64,000 nt of DNA from Thalassotalea sp. 273M-4 (GCF_041410465.1 NZ_CP166961.1:2976001-3040000), one strand, 5' to 3'; shown: positions 48,316-57,494, counted from the stretch's first letter. Notes: a model not told the origin generated them from the letters alone. Numbers and translations: made by a program.

Positions 48316-49377
48316 CTATGGGAAAGAATAACGAATAATTCTCTTTAGTACCGAAGCATATTGGCTTAAAAAGCTGCCAGTATTGTAATGAATTTTGTGC
48401 TCTTTAAATATGTTTTGCACCTCTGGCGCCACCTCTTGATACCTTTTAGCCGGCATATCAGGAAACAAATGATGCTCGATTTGAAAGCTCAAGTGTCCGG
48501 TTAAAATATGAAACCAGTTGCCACCCTTTAAGTTTGACGAACCTAACGCTTGACGATAATACCACTGACCTCGGCTTTCATTTTGGCATTCTTGCTCGGA
48601 AAAAGTTTTCACATCGCCGGTAAAGTGACCACAAAAGATAATGGTGGATGTCCATAAGTTTCGTAAAATATTGGCGCAAAAATTCCCTAATAACACCGAG
48701 AGAAAAAACGGTCCCGCCAGTAAGGGAAACAACAAATAATCCTTAACCAGTTGCCTTGCACCTTTACTAAAAAAGCGTTTTTTAAGTTCTGCGTGCGTAA
48801 CTTTGTGATCTCGATTTTGTTTTTTCTTACCAAAGAAGACGCGCTCCGCCGCCATTTCATGATACGCCACCCCCCATTGAAAAAACACACTCAGCAAGAG
48901 GTAGGTAACAAATTGCCAAAGGTTTTTCACCCGCCAACGAAAGTCATTAGACAAGCGTAAAAGCCCGTAACCAAAGTCTCGGTCTTTACCGATAATGTTG
49001 GTATAGGTGTGATGTTCGTAGTTATGCACTCGATTCCAACTTGCACCATCACAGGCTATATCCCATTCATACGCTTTGGCATTAATATGTTTGTCATTCA
49101 TCCAGTCGTACTGCCCGTGCATCACATTATGACCAATTTCCATATTGTCCAAAATTTTACCAAGCGCCAGCGATAATACGCCAAACACCCAAAGGATAGG
49201 ACTGACAAAACCCAGCAGCAATAAAATTCTGCCTCCCCATTCAAACAGTCTTTGCGCAATAATCACCTTTTTGATGTAGTTTGCATCATCTTGCCCAACT
49301 TTTTCCATTGTTGAGGCTTTAAGTTGATCAAGCTGTTCGGCTAATCGCTCATAATTAGGACTCGTTACTTGGCTCAT
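48316..49377 (-). CDS. Membrane fatty acid desaturase
   Basis: A 353-residue di-iron desaturase. The histidine boxes are GHNVMHGQYDW, HNYEHHTYTN and SFQIEHHLFPDMP; the QxEHH form of the last box is that of DesA3/DesB-type acyl desaturases. Several membrane helices lie between them. It introduces a double bond into acyl chains, likely to adjust membrane fluidity in cold or low-oxygen conditions. Its start overlaps the upstream reductase by four bases (ATGA), giving a tight two-gene operon. Confidence 0.93.
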   Translation of the reverse strand: MSQVTSPNYERLAEQLDQLKASTMEKVGQDDANYIKKVIIAQRLFEWGGRILLLLGFVSPILWVFGVLSLALGKILDNMEIGHNVMHGQYDWMNDKHINAKAYEWDIACDGASWNRVHNYEHHTYTNIIGKDRDFGYGLLRLSNDFRWRVKNLWQFVTYLLLSVFFQWGVAYHEMAAERVFFGKKKQNRDHKVTHAELKKRFFSKGARQLVKDYLLFPLLAGPFFLSVLLGNFCANILRNLWTSTIIFCGHFTGDVKTFSEQECQNESRGQWYYRQALGSSNLKGGNWFHILTGHLSFQIEHHLFPDMPAKRYQEVAPEVQNIFKEHKIHYNTGSFLSQYASVLKRIIRYSFP

Positions 49378-50417
49378 ATCTTTAGCTCCACATCAGTCAT
49401 TACTTGAGATACACAAAGTTGAATTAGCTCTTCGCCTCTATCGGATAGTTTTCCGGTGAGAACATTTTTCACCACACCGCTTTTTTTCGTACATTGGCAC
49501 TGATGACAAATCCCCATTTTGCAGCCATAGGTAACACGCTCGCCTAAGTCGAGTAATTGGGGTAAAAGGGTGGATGAATTACTGATCGCTAACGTCTTGC
49601 CGTTGTATGACAAATCAAACGTTGCTTGTTCAGATGGGGCAAACGCAATCAGTGAAAAATGCTCAGAGTAAAGCTCGCTGCCAGTTTCTTTAGCAAAATC
49701 GGCAACACTTTGGTAGAACGCATTCGGGCCACAAACATACAGTGCCGTATGCGCAAAATTGGCAAGTTGCTCACCAACATCGCCATGCGTTTGGCGAGTC
49801 ATTAATTCAAAGCTGAAATTTGGGATGTCTTTTGCTAAAGCCGACAACTCATCAACTAACAAGTGTTCGCCTTTTTTTGCATAGTAAAGCAAGTGCACCT
49901 GAGATTGATTACTATGACGCGCTTTTAAAGCTTCAACCATCGCAATAAATGGCGTGATCCCAGAACCTGCCGCCAAGCACAGTGACTTCTTCGCAAGATG
50001 CTCAACAACAAACTCGCCTTTTGGCGATGAAATATTAACCCAATGGCCCACGGCTAGTTCATGCAATGAGGGAGTCAACTGACCGTTGCGTTGCTGTTTG
50101 ATGACCAATCGAATGTTTTGTTTGGTCTTAGCCTGTTGTGGTGAGGAGGCAATAGTAAACACCCTAGTGATTAATCGACCATTAAGTTGCAAGGTCAACT
50201 CTATGTGCTGACCTGCTTGATGAATTGGCCAAGACTTTTCAACGGCTAGGGTCAAGGCTATGGTATTTTCCATCAACTCTTCGATAGCCACTACTGTTGC
50301 TCGGTAATAGCCTTCGCGCCAAGCGGGTTTAAATACTTGTATCAGAGGCTCAAAATACGCCCCCCAAGATGAATGGTGCAGCAAATTTTGGCTGACCCAA
50401 TTCAAAGTTTTTTTCAT
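49374..50417 (-). CDS. Ferredoxin-NAD(P)H reductase fused to 2Fe-2S ferredoxin
   Basis: A 347-residue electron-transfer protein. It has an FAD domain (GRLITRVFTIASSPQQ), an NAD(P)-binding domain (LCLAAGSGITPFIAMVEAL) and a C-terminal plant-type ferredoxin with Cys ligands in TYGCKMGICHQCQC and LCVSQV. It should feed electrons to the desaturase encoded directly downstream, like PA4889 beside desB in Pseudomonas aeruginosa. A FabR/DesT-like operator lies 15 bp before the start codon. Confidence 0.93.
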   Translation of the reverse strand: MKKTLNWVSQNLLHHSSWGAYFEPLIQVFKPAWREGYYRATVVAIEELMENTIALTLAVEKSWPIHQAGQHIELTLQLNGRLITRVFTIASSPQQAKTKQNIRLVIKQQRNGQLTPSLHELAVGHWVNISSPKGEFVVEHLAKKSLCLAAGSGITPFIAMVEALKARHSNQSQVHLLYYAKKGEHLLVDELSALAKDIPNFSFELMTRQTHGDVGEQLANFAHTALYVCGPNAFYQSVADFAKETGSELYSEHFSLIAFAPSEQATFDLSYNGKTLAISNSSTLLPQLLDLGERVTYGCKMGICHQCQCTKKSGVVKNVLTGKLSDRGEELIQLCVSQVMTDVELKI

Positions 50418-50431
50418 AAATACACCAATTG

Positions 50432-50449
50432 AGTTTACATGTGTACACT
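50432..50449. promoter_or_regulatory. FabR/DesT-like operator of the desaturase operon
   Basis: Read on the minus strand it is AGTGTACACATGTAAACT, 14 of 18 matches to the FabR-type palindrome AGCGTACACGTGTTAGCT as I recall it. A second half-related copy, AAGTGTAAACTC, lies at 50463-50474. The position before the desaturase operon fits a TetR-type unsaturated-fatty-acid sensor; that regulator is not in the window. Confidence 0.6.
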
Positions 50450-50474
50450 TAAATTAGCGCACAAGTGTAAACTC

Positions 50475-50775
50475 AAAAAATTAAAAATCAACCCTGTTTA
50501 GAGTAAGGGTTCTAATATGCGTTGTGTTTTTACTTATAAAGCTTTGAGTTGGAGGAACTTTCGGGCCGATAAAATATGTATTTAATCAAGACTTGGTTGC
50601 ACACATCTGAAGTGCAATTTCGACTTAAAATTTTTGCAATGCTAAGCATAAACGCTTGAAAGGGCTGTTTAAAGTTGTAAAGCTTGAATAAAAGAGGGCG
50701 CTAAAATAAATAGCAATTAACCCAGTTTAACCGATCGAACTAAAATCAAGATCTAAGTTTTTTGTATAATTAAAA
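50475..50775. other. Spacer between desaturase operon promoter and HTH-membrane gene
   Basis: About 300 bp without a gene. It is AT-rich and holds the upstream part of the desaturase promoter region on one side and the 3' end of the HTH-membrane gene on the other. I see no terminator with a clear T-run. Confidence 0.4.
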
Positions 50776-51756
50776 CTAAACCGAGTCTTTTATGAGTAAA
50801 TCCATTAAACCAACAAGCGCGACATAAAGCACCGACCCGACCGGCCAAATAACCCAAGTGATCCCCCAATCCATTGTCCATAAACTCCAACCAAGAAAAA
50901 TTGCCGTTAACAGTGGCCAATAAAATAGCGCAAAACTTTCTATTCTCTTATTACGCTCAAACTTTTCATTTTTTAATGTTAGGTCCATCAAAATATTGTG
51001 ATACGCACTTAATCGAGTCGTTACGGGTAACAAAACTGCAATACCCGCAGCGATAAACAGCTTTAATACAATTAACATTAATAAAATAATTTCTGTGTTT
51101 TGATTAAAAATGCTTGCACACATTAGAGCCACCGGGCTGATCAAAAATAAGCCGACAGCAATGGATAACCTAAGATTATACTTGGGTTTAAATGATTGCA
51201 GTTTTTCACTAAAAACGCTGTGTACGCCATAAGCCAATTCAAATCGTTCATTATCGATAATATCTAAATCTTGCTCGTACTCATTGGTTCGAACAAAGTA
51301 GCTAATCGCTAACGCGACCATCAATAAAAGACCAAAAACGCCCAAGGCTGCCGCAATAGTTGTGGTGATGTTTAATCGTTGATGTTGCGCCATAGCTAAG
51401 AAGAAAAATAATGGGATCACACTGCATAAACATAAAATCGCGCCCTTGGTGACTAAAGCAGATACTGCCAATTTACCCTCAACATATGTTGTTGCCTGCT
51501 CTAAGGTTACCAGCGTCCTATCCGCTGGTTTTTCACCATTATTTGGGCTAAAAACTTCGTTTGCATCGAGTAGTAAGAAGTCTGTTGATACGTCAAAAAT
51601 TTTCGCCAAAGCAATAATTTTATTTAATTCTGGGATACTGTTTGCACTTTCCCATTTTGAGATTGATTGTCGAGACACCTGCATTTTTTCTGCAAGCTCT
51701 TCTTGTGACCAGCCCGACTGCTTCCTTAATCTGATAATTTTTTCAGCCAATATCAT
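50776..51756 (-). CDS. XRE-family regulator with six-helix membrane domain
   Basis: A 326-residue protein. Residues 1-65 are a helix-turn-helix of the XRE/Cro type (GWSQEELAEKMQVSRQSISKWE). The rest has about six hydrophobic helices in three pairs, starting near residue 100, with a cytoplasmic charged stretch between the second and third. It should be a membrane-tethered DNA-binding protein that senses an envelope signal. The target genes are unknown. Start ATG 51756 with AAAGGA. A second, smaller HTH-membrane gene lies 500 bp upstream on the same strand. Confidence 0.8.
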   Translation of the reverse strand: MILAEKIIRLRKQSGWSQEELAEKMQVSRQSISKWESANSIPELNKIIALAKIFDVSTDFLLLDANEVFSPNNGEKPADRTLVTLEQATTYVEGKLAVSALVTKGAILCLCSVIPLFFFLAMAQHQRLNITTTIAAALGVFGLLLMVALAISYFVRTNEYEQDLDIIDNERFELAYGVHSVFSEKLQSFKPKYNLRLSIAVGLFLISPVALMCASIFNQNTEIILLMLIVLKLFIAAGIAVLLPVTTRLSAYHNILMDLTLKNEKFERNKRIESFALFYWPLLTAIFLGWSLWTMDWGITWVIWPVGSVLYVALVGLMDLLIKDSV

Positions 51757-52103
51757 AGCTTATATTCCTTTGTCACTGATTGAGCTTTGAGCATAAAAAA
51801 TAACTCGGTTGCAAACCAGCAACTCGAGTTGGTATTTTGTCAACGAGCAGTTGCATAATCCCTAAATGGTTGAAACGAACATTACCCAAGTCATTCATTG
51901 AGCAAATTTTTACCATCATATGAGCAATACTGGCGGTGTGCAAATGCACATGTATTGCTGAAATGTGAAAGCGTTTACAAACATTTCTACAATGACTTTC
52001 CTTATATTTTACGCTTAAAGCGCCTTCCTGCGACGTTGAAAATCAAATATGCATGTTGGCAGTGCGACCAAATGCAGCTAATTTGTCTTGCCTTAATAAA
52101 ACG

Positions 52104-52122
52104 AAAAAGCCCTCTAAGGGGC
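52104..52122 (-). terminator. Terminator downstream of the HTH-2TM gene
   Basis: On the minus strand GCCCCTTAGAGGGC is followed by TTTTT, a short but G+C-rich intrinsic terminator with one bulge. It lies 128 bp beyond the stop of the HTH-2TM gene, so that gene is probably not co-transcribed with the next one. Confidence 0.6.
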
Positions 52123-52187
52123 AATCAAATTTCACTATTACCAAGCAGGCAAGGCGCTTAAAATCGTTAAATGCGACAAGAAAAAGT

Positions 52188-52202
52188 TAACGGTAACCGT
52201 TA
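52188..52202. repeat. Perfect 15-bp palindrome TAACGGTAACCGTTA
   Basis: TAACGGT-A-ACCGTTA is an exact inverted repeat around one central base. It overlaps a second one, GGTAAC-C-GTTACC (52192-52204). Such overlapping half-sites are typical of protein-binding operators. It lies 48 bp beyond the stop of the HTH-2TM gene, where no promoter is expected. Confidence 0.6.
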
Positions 52203-52249
52203 CCAGTCAACAGTTCTCGCTTCGACTTAAAAACGGAACGAAAGGTTTC

Positions 52250-52708
52250 TTATAATTTACGCCCTAACTTTTTTTCAATCAGTTTTTTTTCCCAATCGGG
52301 GGAAAAAAAACGCACTTTTTCAAAGGCTATAAGGCCTTGGACAATTAAAGCAACACCGAGGCCGCCAAAAAGGATATAAAATTTCGGCTCATCATAAAAC
52401 TTAATAGAAAAAACGAGCGCTAACACTATATACACCAGTGCAAATTCATAGAATTCCTTAACACGTTTCACATACAGCATAGCTTTTTGTTCATCTGACT
52501 TTACATTAACGTCGTGATTCATCATTGTCTCCTTGGGTTGTATCATTGAAAGATCTACCTCAAAAACAGATGCTAGGGCTTTACATGTTTCTATACTTGG
52601 GTTTTGTCCTTGCTCGATTCTCTGAATAGTTCGAGGCGTGACTCCTGCCATTTCAGCTAATTGGCTTTGCGTCCAGCCTCTCTGTAACCGAAGTTTTCTA
52701 ATAATCAT
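52250..52708 (-). CDS. XRE-family regulator with C-terminal 2TM domain
   Basis: A 152-residue protein. Residues 1-60 are a helix-turn-helix (RGWTQSQLAEMAGVTPRTIQ). Residues 70-152 match the small 2TM domain (PF13239-like): AMLYVKRVKEFYEFALVYIV, a second helix FGGLGVALIVQGLIAFEKV and the closing motif WEKKLIEKKL. It should be a membrane-bound DNA-binding protein. Start ATG 52708 with AAGGG upstream. It is divergent from lexA across a 428-bp spacer. Confidence 0.82.
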   Translation of the reverse strand: MIIRKLRLQRGWTQSQLAEMAGVTPRTIQRIEQGQNPSIETCKALASVFEVDLSMIQPKETMMNHDVNVKSDEQKAMLYVKRVKEFYEFALVYIVLALVFSIKFYDEPKFYILFGGLGVALIVQGLIAFEKVRFFSPDWEKKLIEKKLGRKL

Positions 52709-53136
52709 GCTTACCCTTTTTTATATGCATTGAAATTTATTTTTGAGGAATTCCATTCTTAACAAAAAACGTTTTAAAGCAAACGACATGGCCATGACAA
52801 AGACCAGACACTAAAGCGACATCCCTTTAAAATCAGCAATTTAAAACAAAATAATTTTGACGTATCAGTCAAATCTAAGCTAAAAAAATGCCCTGTTAAT
52901 TTGCCTAATCCGGTATAACATAACAATTTAATCACTGGTAGTGAACTGCCTATGCTAGCCAAAACAGACAATCAGTAAATTAAGACAGCATAGGGCTCAG
53001 TTTATTTTGCTTGGATTATTTTAGAAATAAACTGGATTACACAAAATTCCAATTTAAACATAAATTACCTGTTGCGATAATTATTTAGCTGTATATACTG
53101 ACAGTATCTAGCACTGTACAGATAAACAGGTCAACT
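52709..53136. other. Divergent spacer between HTH-2TM gene and lexA
   Basis: 428 bp without a gene. It holds two SOS boxes next to lexA (described separately). An imperfect inverted repeat, GCCTATGCT (52948-52956) with AGCATAGGGC (52987-52996), spans a 30-nt loop. The left half should contain the HTH-2TM promoter. Confidence 0.45.
53089..53129. promoter_or_regulatory. Two LexA (SOS) boxes upstream of lexA
   Basis: CTGTATATACTGACAG (53089-53104) and CTGTACAGATAAACAG (53114-53129) both fit CTGT-N8-ACAG exactly. The second ends 7 bp before the lexA ATG. Paired boxes before lexA mean autoregulation, as in E. coli. Confidence 0.92.
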
Positions 53137-53754
53137 ATGCGCCCTCTTACCAAACGACAACAACAAATATTCGATTTAATTAAAGAAAAAATCGCTGATA
53201 CAGGTATGCCACCAACACGCGCTGAAATTGCCGAATACTTTGGTTTTAAATCTGCCAATGCTGCTGAAGAGCACTTAAAAGCATTAGCCAAAAAAGGTTT
53301 TATTGAAATTATTCCGGGAACCAGTCGCGGCATTCGTCTGGCCGAAGAACATATGCAAGAAGATGAAGGTTTACCGTTAATTGGTCGGGTGGCTGCCGGT
53401 GAACCAATTTTAGCGCAAGAGCATGTCGAGCAACATTACCAAATTGATGGTAATTTATTTCGCCCCAGTGCTGACTACCTATTAAGAGTTAACGGCGAGA
53501 GTATGAAAGATATTGGCATCTTAGATGGCGACTTACTGGCCGTGCATCAAACCACCAACATTCATAATGGTCAGGTTGTGGTTGCTCGAGTGGAAGACGA
53601 TGTCACCGTTAAGCGTTATAAGCGTGAAGGTAACGTAGTTTACTTACACGCCGAAAACGAAGATTTTTCACCGATTGTTGTCGATTTAACCACTCAAGCA
53701 TTTCATATTGAAGGCATCGCCGTTGGCGTCATTCGAAACGCCGACTGGATGTAA
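53137..53754 (+). CDS. lexA: SOS repressor LexA
   Basis: A 205-residue repressor and autoprotease. The DNA-binding winged helix has [21 protein letters not shown]. The cleavage site is A87-G88 in GRVAAGEP; the catalytic dyad is S122 in NGESMKD and K159 in DVTVKRY, all three shifted by three from E. coli numbering. Two SOS boxes precede it and one lies before uvrD. A hairpin terminator follows, and no sulA-like gene is beside it. Confidence 0.97.
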   Translation: MRPLTKRQQQIFDLIKEKIADTGMPPTRAEIAEYFGFKSANAAEEHLKALAKKGFIEIIPGTSRGIRLAEEHMQEDEGLPLIGRVAAGEPILAQEHVEQHYQIDGNLFRPSADYLLRVNGESMKDIGILDGDLLAVHQTTNIHNGQVVVARVEDDVTVKRYKREGNVVYLHAENEDFSPIVVDLTTQAFHIEGIAVGVIRNADWM

Positions 53755-53776
53755 CCAGCCTAAGCTTGTTTAATAT

Positions 53777-53812
53777 CATGGTGGGACCGTCTCTATACCC
53801 ACCATGTTTCCT
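53777..53812 (+). terminator. Hairpin terminator after lexA
   Basis: CATGGTGGG (53777-53785) and CCCACCATG (53798-53806) form a 9-bp stem with a 12-nt loop, followed by a pyrimidine-rich TTTCCTACTTTCTC. The T-run is imperfect, but position 22 bp after lexA supports a terminator. Confidence 0.65.
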
Positions 53813-54328
53813 ACTTTCTCTGCTAATTATTGTTTTTACTCTCTTTCTTCCGCATTTAATAAACCCATAATTATTTAACCTTTTTATTACAAAACACTAG
53901 ATCTTGATCAAAATTTAAGTAATTCTAGAGTGGAAAGTAAACAAAAGTTATCTTGGGCTTTCCCTAGATGCCATAAAAAAGGATTCATTCTCTGACGTTT
54001 TGTTTTTGTCTAAACCAAATTTGTCAGCAAAACTGCCCAAGTTTTGTTTTCGATTGAGGTGGTTTAACAACAGCAAGGCCAAAACAACTGGACATTTTAT
54101 GCTGCTCGACCAAATTTGGTACGGGTCGCTTTGATTACGGTTGGGGGTGAAGACATATCAGCAATTGTTGATAAAAAACTAGGTTCAGCCACTGCCTTAA
54201 GCAGAGTTGAAGTAGACATAAATATAATAATAAGTTACGGAAATGAAGCATCGAATGTAGCGTAAAGCTATCGAGGTATCGGTTATTTTTTCTGTATTTT
54301 CTGTGCTAATAAGCAAAGGAGATGTCGA
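53813..54328. other. Long leader region before the cytochrome oxidase operon
   Basis: About 516 bp with no gene visible in any frame. It should contain the cox promoter. I see no strong inverted repeat, only the AAGGAG ribosome binding site of coxB at its end. Confidence 0.4.
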
Positions 54329-55885
54329 GTGAAAAGACGTAACCTAGGTTGGCTGTTTTTGGGAACTTTGTTTTCCAGCTCAGCTTGGGCCGACATGCAA
54401 TTGAATTTAACCCAAGGGGTAACAGACGTTAGCCAAGAAGTCTATTCATTGCATATGATGGTCATGTGGATTTGTACTGCCATTGGTATCCTCGTTTTTG
54501 GGGCCATGTTTTGGTCAATGATTTTTCATCGCAAGTCCAAAGGTGTTAAACCCGCCTCTTTCCATGAAAGCACCAAAGTCGAAATTCTTTGGACCGCTAT
54601 CCCAATCATTATATTAATCGCCATGGCTTGGCCGGCCACGAACACCTTAATAAAAATGGAAGACAACAGTGAATCTGAGTTAACCATTCAAGTGACTGGC
54701 TCGCAATGGAAGTGGCATTACAAATACTTTGACCAAGACATTGAATTTTATTCAGTCTTATCAACACCCAAAGAGCAATTTGATAACCGTGAAGGTGTGC
54801 TTGCAGATAAAGGCCAGCACTATTTATTGGAAGTCGACAAGCCTTTAGTTATCCCGACCAACCGCAAAGTACGTTTTTTGATCACCTCTGACGATGTTAT
54901 CCATTCTTGGTGGGTGCCCGCTTTTGCAGTTAAACAAGATGCAAACCCAGGATTTATTAATGAAGCATGGACCAAGGTTAACGAGCCTGGTATTTATCGC
55001 GGCCAGTGTGCCGAGCTTTGTGGTAAAGACCATGGTTATATGCCCATTGTGGTTGATGTACGCTCAGAACAAGATTATGAGCTTTGGGTTAATGCACAAA
55101 AAATTGCCAAGGCACAAGCCGCAGCCGAAGAAGCGAAGTCTTTAAATGCGTCGCTTTCGATGGACGAGTTAATGCAACTTGGTGAACAAACCTACACCGC
55201 CCATTGTGCCGCGTGTCACCAAATGAACGGTTTAGGCTTACCACCCGCCTTCCCTGCCTTAAAAGACAGTCCGGTCACAATTGATGCTGACAAGTTGTCT
55301 GAACACATTGACGTTATTGTTAATGGGCGCGCGGGCACGGGGATGCAAGCATACGGCAAGCAATTAACCTTAAAAGAAATTGCCGCTGTAGTGACTTACG
55401 AGCGTAACGCTTGGGGGAATAACACCGGTGATATGGTACAAGCCAGTGACGTTAATGCCCTAGTCGGTAGTGCAACTCCAGCTTCTGCAGAAACCGTGGT
55501 CCCAGCGACCTCAACTTCCCAGTCCACAGTAACACCAGAGCCACCAGCAAGTGAGCAAGCGTCACTTGCTGATTTGCCAATGGACGAGCTAATGAGCAAA
55601 GGTGAGCAAGTGTACATGGCGAAGTGTGCTATGTGTCATCAAGCCACTGGACTTGGTATGCCACCAGCATTCCCTGCCCTAAAAGGCAGTGCCATCGCCA
55701 TTGATCCTGACAAAGTTTCAGAACACATCAGTGTTGTTGCCAACGGTAAAGCCGGCACCTCGATGCTAGGGTTTGCAGCCCAACTCACGCCACAAGAATT
55801 GGCTGCGGTTATCACCTACGAGCGTAACGCTTGGGGTAATAACACCGGTGATGTGGTTCAAGCCAGCGCGGTAGTTAATAAGTAA
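54329..55885 (+). CDS. coxB: Cytochrome c oxidase subunit II with two cytochrome c domains
   Basis: A 518-residue subunit II. A signal peptide (ends SAWA), two membrane helices and the CuA domain come first; the CuA ligands are in HSWWVPAFAVKQDA and GQCAELCGKDHGYMPI. Two cytochrome c modules follow, each 140 residues, with haem motifs CAACHQ (near 293) and CAMCHQ (near 433). Most caa3-type subunits carry only one such domain. A Thr/Ser/Pro/Ala linker separates the modules. Starts with GTG, nine bases after AAGGAG. First gene of the cox operon. Confidence 0.93.
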   Translation: MKRRNLGWLFLGTLFSSSAWADMQLNLTQGVTDVSQEVYSLHMMVMWICTAIGILVFGAMFWSMIFHRKSKGVKPASFHESTKVEILWTAIPIIILIAMAWPATNTLIKMEDNSESELTIQVTGSQWKWHYKYFDQDIEFYSVLSTPKEQFDNREGVLADKGQHYLLEVDKPLVIPTNRKVRFLITSDDVIHSWWVPAFAVKQDANPGFINEAWTKVNEPGIYRGQCAELCGKDHGYMPIVVDVRSEQDYELWVNAQKIAKAQAAAEEAKSLNASLSMDELMQLGEQTYTAHCAACHQMNGLGLPPAFPALKDSPVTIDADKLSEHIDVIVNGRAGTGMQAYGKQLTLKEIAAVVTYERNAWGNNTGDMVQASDVNALVGSATPASAETVVPATSTSQSTVTPEPPASEQASLADLPMDELMSKGEQVYMAKCAMCHQATGLGMPPAFPALKGSAIAIDPDKVSEHISVVANGKAGTSMLGFAAQLTPQELAAVITYERNAWGNNTGDVVQASAVVNK

Positions 55886-55896
55886 GGGGAATGATA

Positions 55897-57486
55897 ATGA
55901 CAACGGCTACTGATTCATTAGAACATCATGACGAACATCATGATCATAAAATGACCGGCATCAAGCGCTGGTTATATACCACCAATCACAAAGACATTGG
56001 TACTTTATATTTATGGTTCTCTTTTATTATGCTGCTTACGGGCGGTGCCATGGCAATGGTCATTCGAGCGGAACTTTTTCAGCCTGGATTGCAAATTGTA
56101 GAACCAGATTTTTTTAACCAAATGACCACAGTGCATGGCTTAATCATGGTTTTTGGTGCCATTATGCCGGCCTTTACCGGTCTAGCTAACTGGATGTTAC
56201 CGATGATGATCGGAGCTCCAGATATGGCTCTGCCTCGCTTAAACAACTGGTCGTTTTGGATTTTACCATTTGCCTTTAGTATTTTATTGGCGTCTTTGTT
56301 TTTAGAAGGCGGTGGTCCTAACTTTGGCTGGACCTTTTACGCACCACTATCAACAACCTATTCAAACGGTTCGACCGCATTTTTCGTTTTTGCCGTTCAT
56401 ATTATGGGGATTTCATCCATTATGGGGGCAATAAACATTGTTGTAACCATTATGAATATGCGTGCCCCTGGCATGACTTACATGAAAATGCCATTGTTTG
56501 TTTGGACGTTTTTTATTACCGCTTACTTATTGATTGCGGTAATGCCGGTATTAGCCGGTACGGTCACCATGGTCTTAACCGACACTTACTTTGGCACCTC
56601 ATTCTTTGATGCTGCAGGTGGTGGCGATCCGGTATTGTTCCAACATATCTTCTGGTTCTTTGGTCACCCTGAAGTGTACATCATGATTTTGCCTGCTTTT
56701 GGTATTGTTTCCACAACCATTCCAGCGTTTTCACGCAAAAAACTGTTTGGTTACAGCTCTATGGTGTACGCCACGTCTTCGATAGCATTCTTATCGTTTA
56801 TTGTTTGGGCGCACCATATGTTTACCACCGGTATGCCATTGGCCGGTGAGTTATTCTTCATGTACTGCACCATGCTCATTGCGGTGCCCACTGGGGTTAA
56901 AGTTTTTAACTGGGTGGCCACCATGTGGCGGGGTGCGATTAGCTTTGAAACTCCGATGCTGTTTTCTATCGCATTTGTGATTCTATTCACCATTGGCGGT
57001 TTCTCTGGCTTAATGCTGGCCATGACCCCAGTCGATTTCCAATACCATGATACCTATTTTGTCGTTGCCCATTTTCATTATGTACTGGTGACTGGCTCTT
57101 TATTTTCAATTTATGCGGCCTGTTATTTCTGGCTACCGAAATGGACCGGTCATATGTACAGCGAAACCTTGGGCCGTTGGCATTTTTGGTGTTCTTTGAT
57201 CTCCGTTAACATTCTGTTTTTCCCGATGCATTTCTTAGGCTTAGCCGGTATGCCACGTCGGATCCCAGATTACGCCTTACAATTTGCCGATTTTAACAAG
57301 TGGGTCAGTATTGGTGGCTTCTTATTTGGTTTGTCACAACTTATCTTCCTAGCGTTGGTAATTAAGTGCATCAAAGGCGGTAAGAAAGCTGAAGCGAAAT
57401 CTTGGGAAGGCGCTGAAGGCTTAGAGTGGACGGTCGCCTCGCCAGCACCATACCACACCTTTAGCACCCCACCAGTGGTTAAGTAG
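55897..57486 (+). CDS. coxA: Cytochrome c oxidase subunit I
   Basis: The catalytic subunit (529 residues from ATG 55897) with 12 helices. It binds haem a, haem a3 and CuB. HGLIMVFGAIMPAF holds a haem a His; HPEVYIMILPAFG holds the His-Tyr crosslink region; WAHHMFTTG and YHDTYFVVAHFHYVLV hold the CuB and haem ligands. I chose 55897 because the GGGG site is too close to the ATG at 55891. It reduces oxygen and pumps protons in the inner membrane. Confidence 0.97.
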   Translation: MTTATDSLEHHDEHHDHKMTGIKRWLYTTNHKDIGTLYLWFSFIMLLTGGAMAMVIRAELFQPGLQIVEPDFFNQMTTVHGLIMVFGAIMPAFTGLANWMLPMMIGAPDMALPRLNNWSFWILPFAFSILLASLFLEGGGPNFGWTFYAPLSTTYSNGSTAFFVFAVHIMGISSIMGAINIVVTIMNMRAPGMTYMKMPLFVWTFFITAYLLIAVMPVLAGTVTMVLTDTYFGTSFFDAAGGGDPVLFQHIFWFFGHPEVYIMILPAFGIVSTTIPAFSRKKLFGYSSMVYATSSIAFLSFIVWAHHMFTTGMPLAGELFFMYCTMLIAVPTGVKVFNWVATMWRGAISFETPMLFSIAFVILFTIGGFSGLMLAMTPVDFQYHDTYFVVAHFHYVLVTGSLFSIYAACYFWLPKWTGHMYSETLGRWHFWCSLISVNILFFPMHFLGLAGMPRRIPDYALQFADFNKWVSIGGFLFGLSQLIFLALVIKCIKGGKKAEAKSWEGAEGLEWTVASPAPYHTFSTPPVVK

Positions 57487-57494
57487 GAAGGGTT

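Larger units (their letters stand above)
51757..52249. other. 493-bp spacer rich in palindromes between two HTH-membrane genes
   Basis: No credible gene. Visible structure: a long hairpin at 51923-51959 (AGCAATAC/GTATTGCT outer stem, GTGTGCA/TGCACAT inner stem), a LacI-operator-like TGAAAGCGTTTACA at 51966-51979 (12 of 14), a terminator at 52104-52122 and a perfect odd palindrome at 52188-52202. An 87-codon frame at 51898-52161 begins with TTG, lacks a ribosome binding site and resembles nothing I know. Confidence 0.45.

Noticed and set aside
51898..52161. 87-codon plus-strand frame rich in Cys and aromatic residues
   Set aside because: TTG start, no ribosome binding site, overlaps a hairpin and a minus-strand terminator, no recognisable family.
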